Part shown: one piece after another, positions 1 through 6,049 of the stretch
Position numbering within the stretch: the first letter of the stretch is position 1
Layout: every line of letters starts with the position of its first letter
Source of the DNA: an uncultured Pseudobdellovibrionaceae bacterium
GTDB lineage: Bacteria; Bdellovibrionota; Bdellovibrionia; Bdellovibrionales; Bdellovibrionaceae
NCBI GenBank assembly: GCA_937900305.1
Contig: CALCCV010000557.1
Location: 1-8,943 of the forward strand
Reading direction: 5' to 3'
DNA length: 8,943 nt
The notes under the pieces: generated by a model
What the model was told of the DNA's origin: nothing
The model's input: only the letters and a program-made list of their open reading frames with translations
Database searches by the model: none
Translations under genes and position numbers: made by a program

Positions 1-868
1 GCCTCCTCAAGCCATTGGATCGTTTTCTTTGTAACTTCAAAAGAGAGTTGAGATTGCAGTGCAATTTTATTGAGGCCGAGATTTGGTTTTTGACGCAAAA
101 TTTGAACTTTGTCCATGGCGATCTCGCCCGAGACAGCCAGCTGCAAAAGTCTTTGCATGAGCGGATGAGTCGACAGATCCACATTTTTCATTTCTAAAGT
201 TTTGCGCGCTTTCACTTCGGAGGATTGCAAATCTCTATCTTCAAAATAAAGGCGCGCCGAAGCGTAGAGCCACTTTGGTTCCATGCTCGCATGAATTTTT
301 AGTTTGAGATCCGCCGGACAGTTCCCAATTTCACTCAACATCAGCGCTCGCACATCGTCCCAAGTCCCATCGCCAATTTGGCTAGTGGGATGCTCGCCCA
401 TTTGGAATTTTCAAATTCCCGGTGATTTTCGGATATCCCATCAAAAAAAACATTTCACCCACGTTGCTAGGAAGACCGATCGGCTCTTCCACACTTTTTG
501 TATTGGCGGTAGATCTGGATTGAGGTTCAGTGAAACAAAATCATCTCCGTAACCCAAAGTTTTTTTTCGTTTAGCAGCTTCACCCAAACCGAGGCTTAAG
601 ATAGGAAGATAGGCATTTGTTTCTGCGTCGTAAACTAGAAGATTTTTTTTTCAAAGCCAGCAATGACGTGCAAAGGAGTGACAAAAACCTTTCCGAGGCG
701 AATGGCTGTCCCGACGATCATCCATTCTCCCTCTCCTCTTCCTTTCCCTTTTTTAAAACCCAAGACAGGAGCCACAGCTCCTAAGTGTTGTTCGTAAATT
801 TGGGCAACTTTATTTTCATTTTCAGGATTTTGCCTTAGAGTGGCCGACGAGTGACCAAAACAACGACA
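1..868 (-). pseudogene. Broken trypsin-fold serine protease-like gene, 3' end outside window
   Basis: Reading the minus strand, four open stretches in shifting frames make one plausible protein. Piece A (868-635) contains VGTAIRLGKVFVTPLHVIAG, the pattern around the catalytic His of trypsin-like/HtrA-type peptidases. Piece B (650-441) contains LLVYDAETNAYLP and YGDDFVSLNL, matching the strand with the catalytic Asp. Piece C (540-382) contains PIGLPSNVGEMFFLMGYP, matching the conserved VGE...GYP segment. Piece D (410-1) is a helix-rich tail that stays open at the window edge; an ATG lies at 401. B and D share one frame, so the C frame is a compensated excursion. I find no GxSG-type nucleophile motif in any frame after GYP. 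No signal peptide or strong ribosome binding site is visible upstream; an ATG at 900 opens only a 21-codon frame that differs from piece A. The fold assignment is from motif pattern only. The breaks could be true decay or assembly errors. Confidence 0.65.
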
Positions 869-900
869 TCACGAAAATACATCGACAAAGTGAACTCCAT

Positions 901-1297
901 TTAAAATTCAGCTAAACAAATGAATGACTCTATCAAGGGTGTATTCTGACTTCCAGGGATGGAAAACGTATCGAACATTGCATCCGAGAGGTAACACATC
1001 CTCGATGTGTTACCTCCATTGAGCGATGGGAATCTTCGGGTGTATGGCTGGCACTTCGATCTGAATCGGAATCTACGCCATTGTGAGTAACTCAATCCCT
1101 TTTGAGCAGCATCAACTGATTGAGGAAGAGAGCCCTCGTCCAGCAACAGATGGATTAAAATCGAAACTGAAATGTGCACAGGGCTGCTCCGCATGCAAAG
1201 GTGCTCAGGCCTGTGCTGATTTGAGCGATGGTGCTGGCTCAAGGTTCGGTATTGAATCTTTAGGGACAACTCAACGAACGCTTCGATGAAGTCTTTC
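901..1297. other. About 400 bp without a convincing gene
   Basis: Two opposing open frames compete here. A minus frame (1299-901, 132 codons) reads like an antisense product, rich in Arg, His and Ser with no recognisable domain, and it lacks a ribosome binding site. A plus frame starting with GTG at 1083 and ending at 1289 (68 codons) has a more protein-like composition and a Cys cluster (CAQGCSACKGAQAC), but also no ribosome binding site, and a stop lies at 1062-1064. I recognise neither. The stretch may be remnant DNA between the broken protease and the next gene. Confidence 0.4.
988..1016. repeat. Perfect 13-bp inverted repeat (hairpin)
   Basis: GAGGTAACACATC (988-1000) and GATGTGTTACCTC (1004-1016) are exact reverse complements separated by CTC. 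Neither strand has a T-run next to the stem, so it is not a standard intrinsic terminator. No second copy was noticed in the window. It could be a regulatory hairpin, a protein-binding dyad or an insertion remnant. Confidence 0.8.
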
Positions 1298-1327
1298 AAA
1301 AAAAAATGGTGGGTACTGGCACCATTT
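1298..1327 (-). terminator. Rho-independent terminator of the 129-aa secreted-protein gene
   Basis: On the minus strand, 12 nt after the stop codon at 1339, an 8-bp stem AAATGGTG / CACCATTT (1320-1327 and 1304-1311) with an 8-nt loop is followed directly by T residues. The A-run on the plus strand is nine bases (1298-1306), three of which are in the stem. Stem, loop and U-tract all fit an intrinsic terminator. Confidence 0.8.
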
Positions 1328-1338
1328 AATTCGAAATT

Positions 1339-1728
1339 TTAATTCAAAATTGCAGCGACTCGCTCACAACCAGCAGCATCTTGCGCGAAGTTGAGAAGCG
1401 TCGCAGTTTCTTCAGAATTTACGCCGTCCTCACGAACCGCAGATGTTTTTCGCAACACCGCTTCTCCCGAAGCTTGCTCGCATGAATAAACTCCTGCAGC
1501 GGACGACAACTCTTCGGCCACGATTGCGTTACACGAATCTGAGTTGGCTCCAAAATTTACGATGGTCGTCGTCTCAACAACAACATTATTTTCATCATGA
1601 ACTTCGAGATTTTGACGAAGAATGACTTTTCCAGACTCCGTTAGCTCGCACGACAGCGCGGCCGAAGCATTGGCGGCAAATAGGGAAACCGCGAGGCCAA
1701 AGACGAAGGTGACATTTTTTTTAGACAT
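1339..1728 (-). CDS. Small secreted protein with two tandem Cys-containing repeats
   Basis: The 129-aa product begins with MSKKN and a hydrophobic stretch (residues 6-19) ending in ANASA, a good signal peptidase I site after A23. So a mature protein of about 106 aa is likely exported. The mature part is an internal duplication. Residues 26-74 (SCELTESGKVILRQ...TIVNFGANSDSC) align with 82-128 (SCEQASGEAVLRK...TLLNFAQDAAGC), sharing SCE, SG, VLR or ILR, the T-x-x-NF core and a second Cys. The Cys pairs C27/C66 and C83/C121 have almost equal spacing, so one disulfide per unit is plausible. The ATG at 1728 has GGAG about 7 nt upstream. The gene stands alone, with its own terminator downstream. 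I do not recognise the family; function unknown. Confidence 0.85.
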   Translation of the reverse strand: MSKKNVTFVFGLAVSLFAANASAALSCELTESGKVILRQNLEVHDENNVVVETTTIVNFGANSDSCNAIVAEELSSAAGVYSCEQASGEAVLRKTSAVREDGVNSEETATLLNFAQDAAGCERVAAILN

Positions 1729-1771
1729 TGAATCTCCAATGGTTATTTGTGTGCTTGTCCAGTTACCACCT

Positions 1772-1789
1772 ATTGAATTTCATTTCAAT
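1772..1789. promoter_or_regulatory. Short inverted repeat upstream of the 129-aa gene
   Basis: ATTGAA (1772-1777) and TTCAAT (1784-1789) form a dyad with a 6-bp spacer, 44-61 bp upstream of the ATG at 1728. That position suits an operator or upstream element, but the arms are AT-rich and short and may be chance. The rest of 1729-1990 shows no gene. Another dyad, AGTTTG-GT-CAAACT (1914-1927), lies further upstream. Confidence 0.25.
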
Positions 1790-1990
1790 GCATCGCCCCA
1801 AAAGTCCGTAAATCAACAACGAACTGGGTGCGAATTTGGGAAGGATTGGGGAGCCCCGGCCGAAGGCAAGGGCCACCGAAGAGAGATTTAGCCATTTTTA
1901 CAAAAGCGTCGAAAGTTTGGTCAAACTCTCAAAAAAACTCTCAAGAGCGAAAATGGATCTCAAGCCACATTTCAGTTTCATTGCAAAAGA

Positions 1991-2467
1991 TCACAGACTG
2001 CCATCGAGCCAACATTCCAAATCCTGGTGTCCTAGCACGCCGGGGCCGAACGGACCGAACTCGCGGTAACGCAACTGACTGTTATAAACTTCGTGGAGCT
2101 CGAGAAAATCCGTTGGAACTTCGAGTTCAAATTCAACTTTCGACAGACAATTCGAAACCGCATGGTAAACAAGATGTTGGGCCTCGTTGCGTGTCACATC
2201 CGCCACACCCAGCAAATGACCACAATCAAGCCCTTCAGCCCGAGCCTCAAAAAAACCAGAGTACATGCCCAAACCCGCCATAGGATGGCCAGTGGCGTAC
2301 AGATCAATTTTGAACTCACTGATCCGCGCCCCACTCTGTTGACAGACTAGCGATGTATCCGCCTGAATCCGCGCCTCTGAATTGGATGCCAACACAAAAA
2401 CCCCCAGTGAAATGGCAAGTGAAACAGATTTTAAAAAATAATTTAGAACTTGAATGCAATCTCTCAT
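1991..2467 (-). CDS. Secreted 158-aa protein of unknown function
   Basis: The start is placed at the ATG at 2467 because AGGAGG (2474-2480 region) sits at ideal distance and a signal peptide follows immediately: hydrophobic residues 7-27 after MRDCIQ, with probable cleavage near NSEA (after A32). The frame stays open upstream to 2668, but that extension has no ribosome binding site and crosses the neighbouring promoter region. The mature part has four Cys (C42, C82, C107, C152), suggesting two disulfides, a Gly-rich stretch (GHPMAGLGMYSG, 60-71) and an aromatic-rich C-terminus ending ECWLDGSL. I recognise no family. It is transcribed away from the MarR gene at 2580, with about 110 bp between the two starts, so MarR control is plausible. 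Confidence 0.8.
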   Translation of the reverse strand: MRDCIQVLNYFLKSVSLAISLGVFVLASNSEARIQADTSLVCQQSGARISEFKIDLYATGHPMAGLGMYSGFFEARAEGLDCGHLLGVADVTRNEAQHLVYHAVSNCLSKVEFELEVPTDFLELHEVYNSQLRYREFGPFGPGVLGHQDLECWLDGSL

Positions 2468-2535
2468 TTGATTCCTCCTGTTCGAACTCATAGATGCAAA
2501 AAAAACTGAATGCATCCATTGCGCATCCGCAAATC

Positions 2536-2547
2536 GCAAATCGTTGC
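2536..2547. promoter_or_regulatory. GCRA-N4-TYGC dyad, copy 1, between divergent genes
   Basis: GCAA-ATCG-TTGC is a 12-bp inverted repeat between the secreted-protein gene (start 2467) and marR (start 2580). It matches two further copies at 3090-3101 and 3109-3120 with paired changes in both arms. Possible operator for the adjacent MarR protein or another regulator. Confidence 0.4.
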
Positions 2548-2553
2548 ATTTGA

Positions 2554-2580
2554 TAAATAGTTTATTTAGTAAATAATTTA
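2554..2580. promoter_or_regulatory. Overlapping AT palindromes at the marR start (candidate operator/promoter)
   Basis: Three overlapping palindromes abut the marR start codon: TAAATA-GTT-TATTTA (2554-2568), TTATTTAGTAAATAA (2562-2576, perfect around a central G) and TAAATAATTTA (2570-2580, perfect). MarR proteins commonly bind palindromes of this size in their own promoters. The element also contains -10-like hexamers on both strands, so it may hold the divergent promoters. No Shine-Dalgarno sequence precedes the ATG at 2580. Confidence 0.45.
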
Positions 2581-3008
2581 TGAAGATCGAAAAATTTGTA
2601 AAGCGAAGTCCTATTGTACCCATTCTTATTTGCAGCCGAAATTTTGAAGCCGCACTCATCGCAGCCATTGGTGACGGGGGATTTTCGATTTCAGAAGGCC
2701 TTATCTTGGCAACGCTCTTTTTTGAGGAGAGGGCCTGCCGCCCCTCAGAGATTGCGAAATCTCTCAGAATCAGTCGGTCGCAAATGAGTCAGACTCTCCG
2801 ACGCCTGGAGAATCACGAGTGGATTCGGCGCGAGCTCTCGCACGAGAGTGCCCGATCCATCAACTTGTTCTTAACAGCCAAAGGGAAGAAGGTGGCGTTA
2901 AAATCCATCGCAGCCTTTGAGCATCTCAATCAGAAAGTAGAAAAACAACTTGGTGACACATCTTTTGAATTTCTCAACAAGGCCCTGGGAAAATTGCTTC
3001 CCTTATAG
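2580..3008 (+). CDS. MarR-family winged-helix transcriptional regulator
   Basis: The 142-aa length is typical of MarR proteins. An N-terminal helical part (residues 1-35) is followed by SISEGLILATLFFEE, the usual helix before the winged helix-turn-helix. The DNA-binding unit runs about 53-98: RPSEIAKSLRISRSQMSQTLRRLE is the helix-turn-helix with the recognition helix near 65-77, and RRELSHESARSINLFLTAKG is the wing ending in the conserved LT-x-x-G. Dimerising helices follow to residue 142. Such proteins act as cytoplasmic dimers, usually as ligand-responsive repressors of their own and neighbouring genes. The ligand cannot be read from the sequence. The ATG at 2580 is the only reasonable start, because stops lie just upstream in frame. 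It has no ribosome binding site, so a leaderless transcript is possible. It is divergent from the 158-aa secreted protein and upstream of the spondin-like gene. Confidence 0.9.
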   Translation: MKIEKFVKRSPIVPILICSRNFEAALIAAIGDGGFSISEGLILATLFFEERACRPSEIAKSLRISRSQMSQTLRRLENHEWIRRELSHESARSINLFLTAKGKKVALKSIAAFEHLNQKVEKQLGDTSFEFLNKALGKLLPL

Positions 3009-3030
3009 ACCAAATATGAATCTAACTTAA

Positions 3031-3059
3031 TTCACAGATAATTTTGTCTAATCGATACT
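3031..3059 (+). promoter_or_regulatory. Candidate sigma70-type promoter for the spondin-like gene
   Basis: TTCACA (3031-3036, five of six matches to TTGACA) and GATACT (3054-3059, four of six to TATAAT) are separated by exactly 17 bp. Transcription would begin near 3066 and give a leader of about 70 nt that contains both 15-bp direct repeats. Weak -10, so only a candidate. Confidence 0.3.
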
Positions 3060-3088
3060 TTCCAAACCAGAAGATGTATTTTCAGAGT

Positions 3089-3122
3089 CGCGAATCATCG
3101 CAAAAAACGCGAATCGTCGCAA
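3089..3122. repeat. Tandem 15-bp repeat CGCGAATCRTCGCAA, copies 2 and 3 of the GCRA-N4-TYGC dyad
   Basis: CGCGAATCATCGCAA (3089-3103) and CGCGAATCGTCGCAA (3108-3122) differ at one base and are spaced 19 bp start to start. Each contains the dyad GCGA-N4-TCGC (3090-3101 and 3109-3120). The second ends just before the ribosome binding site AAAGGAG (3124-3130), so a bound protein or RNA structure here could control transcription or translation of the spondin-like gene. Confidence 0.6.
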
Positions 3123-3136
3123 CAAAGGAGTTCCCA

Positions 3137-3877
3137 ATGAAAACTACGATCCAATCCACTTTCCTGGCGATCATCTGCACTTTTTCTGCACTCATTGCAA
3201 AAGCAGAGGCTCCGGTTACCTATGAACTCACAATTCACAACGGGTCCCAAATGCCCATTTCTCCCGGCACGCTTTACGTAAAGGATGGATCCGAGTCCGC
3301 GGCCCCCTTAGGCTCTGAGCCCACCACCGGTTTCATCGCTCTCTGCCAAACTGGGAATCCAACCCTTAGATTTCAAGAAGTAAAAAGCAATGCCTCCGTC
3401 AAATTTGCTGTTCAAACCATGGGACCAATCGCACCTGGAGCATCATTGGTGATCGAAGTTCAAGCCACTAACCCCGCCGCACAAAGTCTTCATTTCGAAG
3501 CGATGTACGGAAAGACCAAAGATGTTTGTGGAATTGCAACAATTGGCGGTCACAGCCTTTTTGCTTTAAAGCAGCATGTTTCAACCGAAGCCATTCAAAA
3601 GGACAGCACAGTTTTGACCGGCTCCTTCAAGGACCCGACTCTTCCCCAAGGTATGTCTTACTTAGAACCGAGTGTTTGTGCCAACGCAGCTGATGCGATT
3701 TCCTGTTTGCGCGAGCTCGCGACTCCCAATCCCACCAAAGCTCAGATTCGATTTTTTGCAGGTTATTTTCCAAGCCTAGTAAGTTCATTAGAACAAAGAT
3801 ATGGATCGTCGGATGTCCAGACGCTGCTATTTCCCAGCTCTGGAGCCATCCAACTGAAACTCAAACTGAAGCACTGA
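3137..3877 (+). CDS. Exported spondin-domain-like protein
   Basis: The start at 3137 is chosen because AAAGGAG (3124-3130) lies 6 nt upstream and a signal peptide begins there (MKTTIQ, hydrophobic 9-20, cleavage after AKA at 23 or AEA at 25). The frame extends up to 3044 but without these signals. The 246-aa product resembles the spondin N-terminal family (Spondin_N): YELTIHNGSQMPISPGTLYVKDG (residues 29-51) matches the opening strand and P-x-SP motif. Next come TTGFIALCQTGNP and GPIAPGASLVIEVQA (97-111), a P-G-x-S-like turn, then LHFEAMYGKTKD (119-129) where the family has a conserved small-residue/Met motif. Four Cys occur at 70, 131, 181 and 190. The C-terminal 70 residues match nothing I recognise. 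Bacterial members are extracytoplasmic and mostly uncharacterised. The family call rests on pattern memory and is moderate. Confidence 0.75.
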   Translation: MKTTIQSTFLAIICTFSALIAKAEAPVTYELTIHNGSQMPISPGTLYVKDGSESAAPLGSEPTTGFIALCQTGNPTLRFQEVKSNASVKFAVQTMGPIAPGASLVIEVQATNPAAQSLHFEAMYGKTKDVCGIATIGGHSLFALKQHVSTEAIQKDSTVLTGSFKDPTLPQGMSYLEPSVCANAADAISCLRELATPNPTKAQIRFFAGYFPSLVSSLEQRYGSSDVQTLLFPSSGAIQLKLKLKH

Positions 3878-3891
3878 TTCAAATTCAATTC

Positions 3892-3916
3892 GCGCGCAGC
3901 GTCCGGTTCTGCGCGC
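3892..3916. terminator. GC-rich hairpin between convergent genes
   Basis: GCGCGCAG (3892-3899) and CTGCGCGC (3909-3916) form a perfect 8-bp stem with a 9-nt loop in the 40-bp gap between the convergent stops of the spondin-like and sulfatase genes. Location and stem strength suit a bidirectional terminator. However, neither side has a real T-run; on the minus side only AT-rich GAATTGAATTTG follows. Confidence 0.5.
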
Positions 3917-3917
3917 C

Positions 3918-5297
3918 CTACTTCCAATCCCGCGCAATCGACTCTCGGGTCTGTTTGAGTTCCGCGGCCACGTCTCGATTTTTGGAGGCGACATCGATCT
4001 TTTCGCCAGGATCATTTTGGAGATCAAAAAGCTCTCCGGTCACTCGCCACTTCCAACGGTTATTTCGAATGGTGCCATTCGTGTCGCCCCCGTTCAGCAG
4101 ATGTCGCTCAGGGAGCGGCGCCTTACCCACAATCGCGGGCAAGATATTTTTGCCATCGGCTGTTTTCAATGATTGCGCTTTCATTACACTCAAAATGGTC
4201 GGGCCTAAATCCCGGTGCGAAACTGGCTGACGAAAAGTCGTATTGGCAGGAATGACGCCTTTCCAGCTCATGGCAAGAGGGACTCGAATTCCACCTTCAA
4301 ATGTTGAATTCTTCGATCCTCGCAATTGTCCGTTGTGACAAGCCGGTTGCAAATAGGTGCAGCCATTGTCGGCCGTAAAAATAATCAAGGTGTTGGCCGG
4401 CGCTGCCGCAACAACTTTGCCCACGAGTTCATCGACGTGCAATACATTTCCGCAGTAGGCGCGCTGAGCAGCGTTTGGCAAACTGGCACAAGCCTTTTGA
4501 AATCGAGCTTCGGTCTGGTCGGGCAAATGAACCGCGTTGGGCGCCAGATATAAAAAGAATGGATCGGCTTTCCCTTTATTGTTGTTGATGAACTTAACGG
4601 CAGCAGCTGCAAAACGATCTGTCAGGTGATCAGCCACTTTCGGAGCCGGTCCATTTCCACTCAGGAGTGTAGCGTTATCGAAGTAGTCATGATGGCCTTC
4701 GAGAAAATAGAGCGGCGTCGCATCGAACCCCGCTTCACTCGGCGAGCGGCCTTCAATGTGCCACTTGCCGACGAAACCAGTGTGAACCCCTGACGAGCGC
4801 AACAGTTTCGGCCAAGTTTCTATGGCCGCGGGAATTGGTTTTGGTGGGTTGCTCGTGTGTCCCCATTTGCCTGAGTATTGACTGGTCATCAACTGCGCAC
4901 GAGCAGGTGAACAGTTGGGTTGACCATAAGATTGACCAAACTTAGTTCCAGAGCTGACGAGTTTGGTGATCGATGGAGTGGGCACCGGCGCCCAAGTCAA
5001 ACCCGCATCGTCAATCATGATCAAAATCACGTTCGGTCGATCCTCCGCCGCTGCCGGCAAACGATCGACTCCATTTCCGACTGATTCACTCGCGCCTTTC
5101 ACCACTTCAGCTGAACTCACGTTAGCAATGGCTGCGTCCTCCGGCGCTGGCATCGCCGTGACCTCCGTAACCACTTCCGCCCCGGCCACCAGTTCCTCAG
5201 ACTTTCGTGGCGCCGAAAGACTCCAAAACACTGTGGGCAAAATGAAGCCAATCACAACCGCTGCCCCGAGAACCTTCTTAGTGATGTCTTTGGTCAC
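3918..5297 (-). CDS. Formylglycine-dependent sulfatase, membrane-anchored or exported
   Basis: This 459-aa protein is a type I sulfatase of the alkaline-phosphatase superfamily, hydrolysing sulfate esters. The C-S-P-A-R motif (129-133) marks Cys129 for conversion to formylglycine. Metal-site and active-site motifs appear in order: NVILIMIDDAG with D96/D97, GKWH with K178 and H180, H257 in PNAVH, TADNG with D310/N311, and GSKNSTFEGGIRVP with K329. The ending ELFDLQNDPGEKIDVA (422-437) is typical of the C-terminal sulfatase subdomain. The N-terminus has a hydrophobic segment (9-28) and then an Ala/Val/Glu-rich linker (about 35-85), so the enzyme is likely periplasmic, cleaved or anchored. The start is GTG at 5297 with AGGAG (5303-5307) 5 nt upstream. 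Substrate unknown. No formylglycine-generating enzyme, transporter or second sulfatase is in the window. It is convergent with the spondin-like gene. Confidence 0.93.
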   Translation of the reverse strand: MTKDITKKVLGAAVVIGFILPTVFWSLSAPRKSEELVAGAEVVTEVTAMPAPEDAAIANVSSAEVVKGASESVGNGVDRLPAAAEDRPNVILIMIDDAGLTWAPVPTPSITKLVSSGTKFGQSYGQPNCSPARAQLMTSQYSGKWGHTSNPPKPIPAAIETWPKLLRSSGVHTGFVGKWHIEGRSPSEAGFDATPLYFLEGHHDYFDNATLLSGNGPAPKVADHLTDRFAAAAVKFINNNKGKADPFFLYLAPNAVHLPDQTEARFQKACASLPNAAQRAYCGNVLHVDELVGKVVAAAPANTLIIFTADNGCTYLQPACHNGQLRGSKNSTFEGGIRVPLAMSWKGVIPANTTFRQPVSHRDLGPTILSVMKAQSLKTADGKNILPAIVGKAPLPERHLLNGGDTNGTIRNNRWKWRVTGELFDLQNDPGEKIDVASKNRDVAAELKQTRESIARDWK

Positions 5298-5589
5298 GAA
5301 AACTCCTACACCTTAAATCGCAATTTCGCCGTCTCAGTTTGAAATTATTTTGGAGATTTGTCTCTCGCTTCCAAAATCTTCTGGACCTAGCACACTAGAG
5401 ATTTAAAATCGCCCTTTTCAGCTTTTGAGCTAAACAAGTCCACCGACCAAAGTTGAGGTTCCATATTCGGAGATGCAAACAAGTTCACCAGTTCTAGTCG
5501 ACCAAGACGTCTCCGTTGATCAAGACAAAACGCTGCAAAAAAACCGGGTTGTTTGAACGCTAGTTCGCTGAGACACGAGGTCCCTCTTA
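5298..5589. other. 292-bp intergenic region with inverted repeats and a possible 27-codon ORF
   Basis: This stretch lies upstream of the sulfatase start and downstream of the 125-aa gene stop. It holds an 8-bp inverted repeat ATTTTGGA / TCCAAAAT (5347-5354 and 5370-5377) about 50-80 bp upstream of the sulfatase GTG, a candidate operator or hairpin. AGCT-TTTG-AGCT is at 5420-5431. A short plus-strand ORF (5473-5556) lacks a properly spaced ribosome binding site. Towards 5540-5550 the minus strand has AACC-C-GGTT followed by Ts, a weak terminator candidate for the 125-aa gene. No established gene is seen. Confidence 0.45.
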
Positions 5590-5967
5590 CTATTTTATAG
5601 CGCTTCTGAGTTGGTCGAGTTCTTCGAAGCTTGGAACGAGACCTCGGCTACTGAAATAAGTTAAGGCGCTAGCGATTTGCTGAAGGCGTGGAGGCATATT
5701 CACTGCGACCCTCAGAGCGTCGTCAACGATTTCGCTAACCAAAATTCCTGAGAAAGCTTGGATTTCGGTGGGGCAGCGAAACTCTTTGGTGATATCTTCG
5801 GCAATTATTTTGATAGCTGGTACACTGCCACCCACAGCGATTGAGCTTGTAAGGGCTTGCATGTAGGCCCAGTCGACGGAACACTCCTCAGCAGTTTGCG
5901 CGAATGCACTTTTCGCAAATGTGAGGGCAAGAGCAGCAAGGACTAAAGTGTTGATAAGGTTCTTCAT
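5590..5967 (-). CDS. Small secreted protein, 125 aa, unknown function
   Basis: The product starts MKNLIN with hydrophobic residues 7-18 and an AFA cleavage site (after A23), so it should be exported by Sec and give a mature protein of about 102 aa. GGAGG (5972-5976) is 4 nt before the ATG at 5967, supporting the start. The mature protein has just two Cys (C29, C65), suggesting one disulfide. The predicted make-up is helical, with an Ile/Val-rich middle (AIKIIAEDI, GILVSEIVDDALRVAV) and a PPRLQQIASALTYF segment near 92-105. I recognise no family; size and look resemble the many short exported hypothetical proteins of Bdellovibrio-like genomes. It is divergent from the TIGR02147 regulator, with 175 bp between starts containing a cluster of AAAGTAAT octamers, so co-regulation is plausible. 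Confidence 0.8.
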   Translation of the reverse strand: MKNLINTLVLAALALTFAKSAFAQTAEECSVDWAYMQALTSSIAVGGSVPAIKIIAEDITKEFRCPTEIQAFSGILVSEIVDDALRVAVNMPPRLQQIASALTYFSSRGLVPSFEELDQLRSAIK

Positions 5968-6049
5968 GAGGCCTCCATATAAAGGGTTCGTTGATTGTGC
6001 GTTCAGGTACAGGTCACTTATAACTTCGCTGTCGATTCCCCGCTAGATC

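Noticed and set aside
304..552. 82-codon plus-strand ORF
   Set aside because: Antisense to the protease-like pieces; no ribosome binding site or domain.
901..1299. 132-codon minus-strand ORF as a gene
   Set aside because: No ribosome binding site, no recognisable domain, and a composition typical of antisense reading; it also spans the perfect hairpin.
1915..1945. AAACTCTCAA direct repeats as a possible CRISPR-like or att element
   Set aside because: Only two short copies with no spacer regularity and no integrase or Cas gene nearby.
1828..2283. 151-codon plus-strand ORF
   Set aside because: Mostly antisense to the well-supported secreted protein at 1991-2467, with no ribosome binding site and low-complexity content.
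2468..2668. N-terminal extension of the 158-aa secreted protein to 2668
   Set aside because: It would put the signal peptide inside the protein and overlap the marR promoter and coding start, while AGGAGG sits ideally before the ATG at 2467.
3044..3136. N-terminal extension of the spondin-like protein to 3044
   Set aside because: It hides the signal peptide; the AAAGGAG site points to the ATG at 3137, and the extension reads through the tandem regulatory repeats.
4963..5316. 117-codon plus-strand ORF, Ala/Thr/Ser-rich
   Set aside because: Shadow of the low-complexity N-terminus of the sulfatase on the opposite strand.
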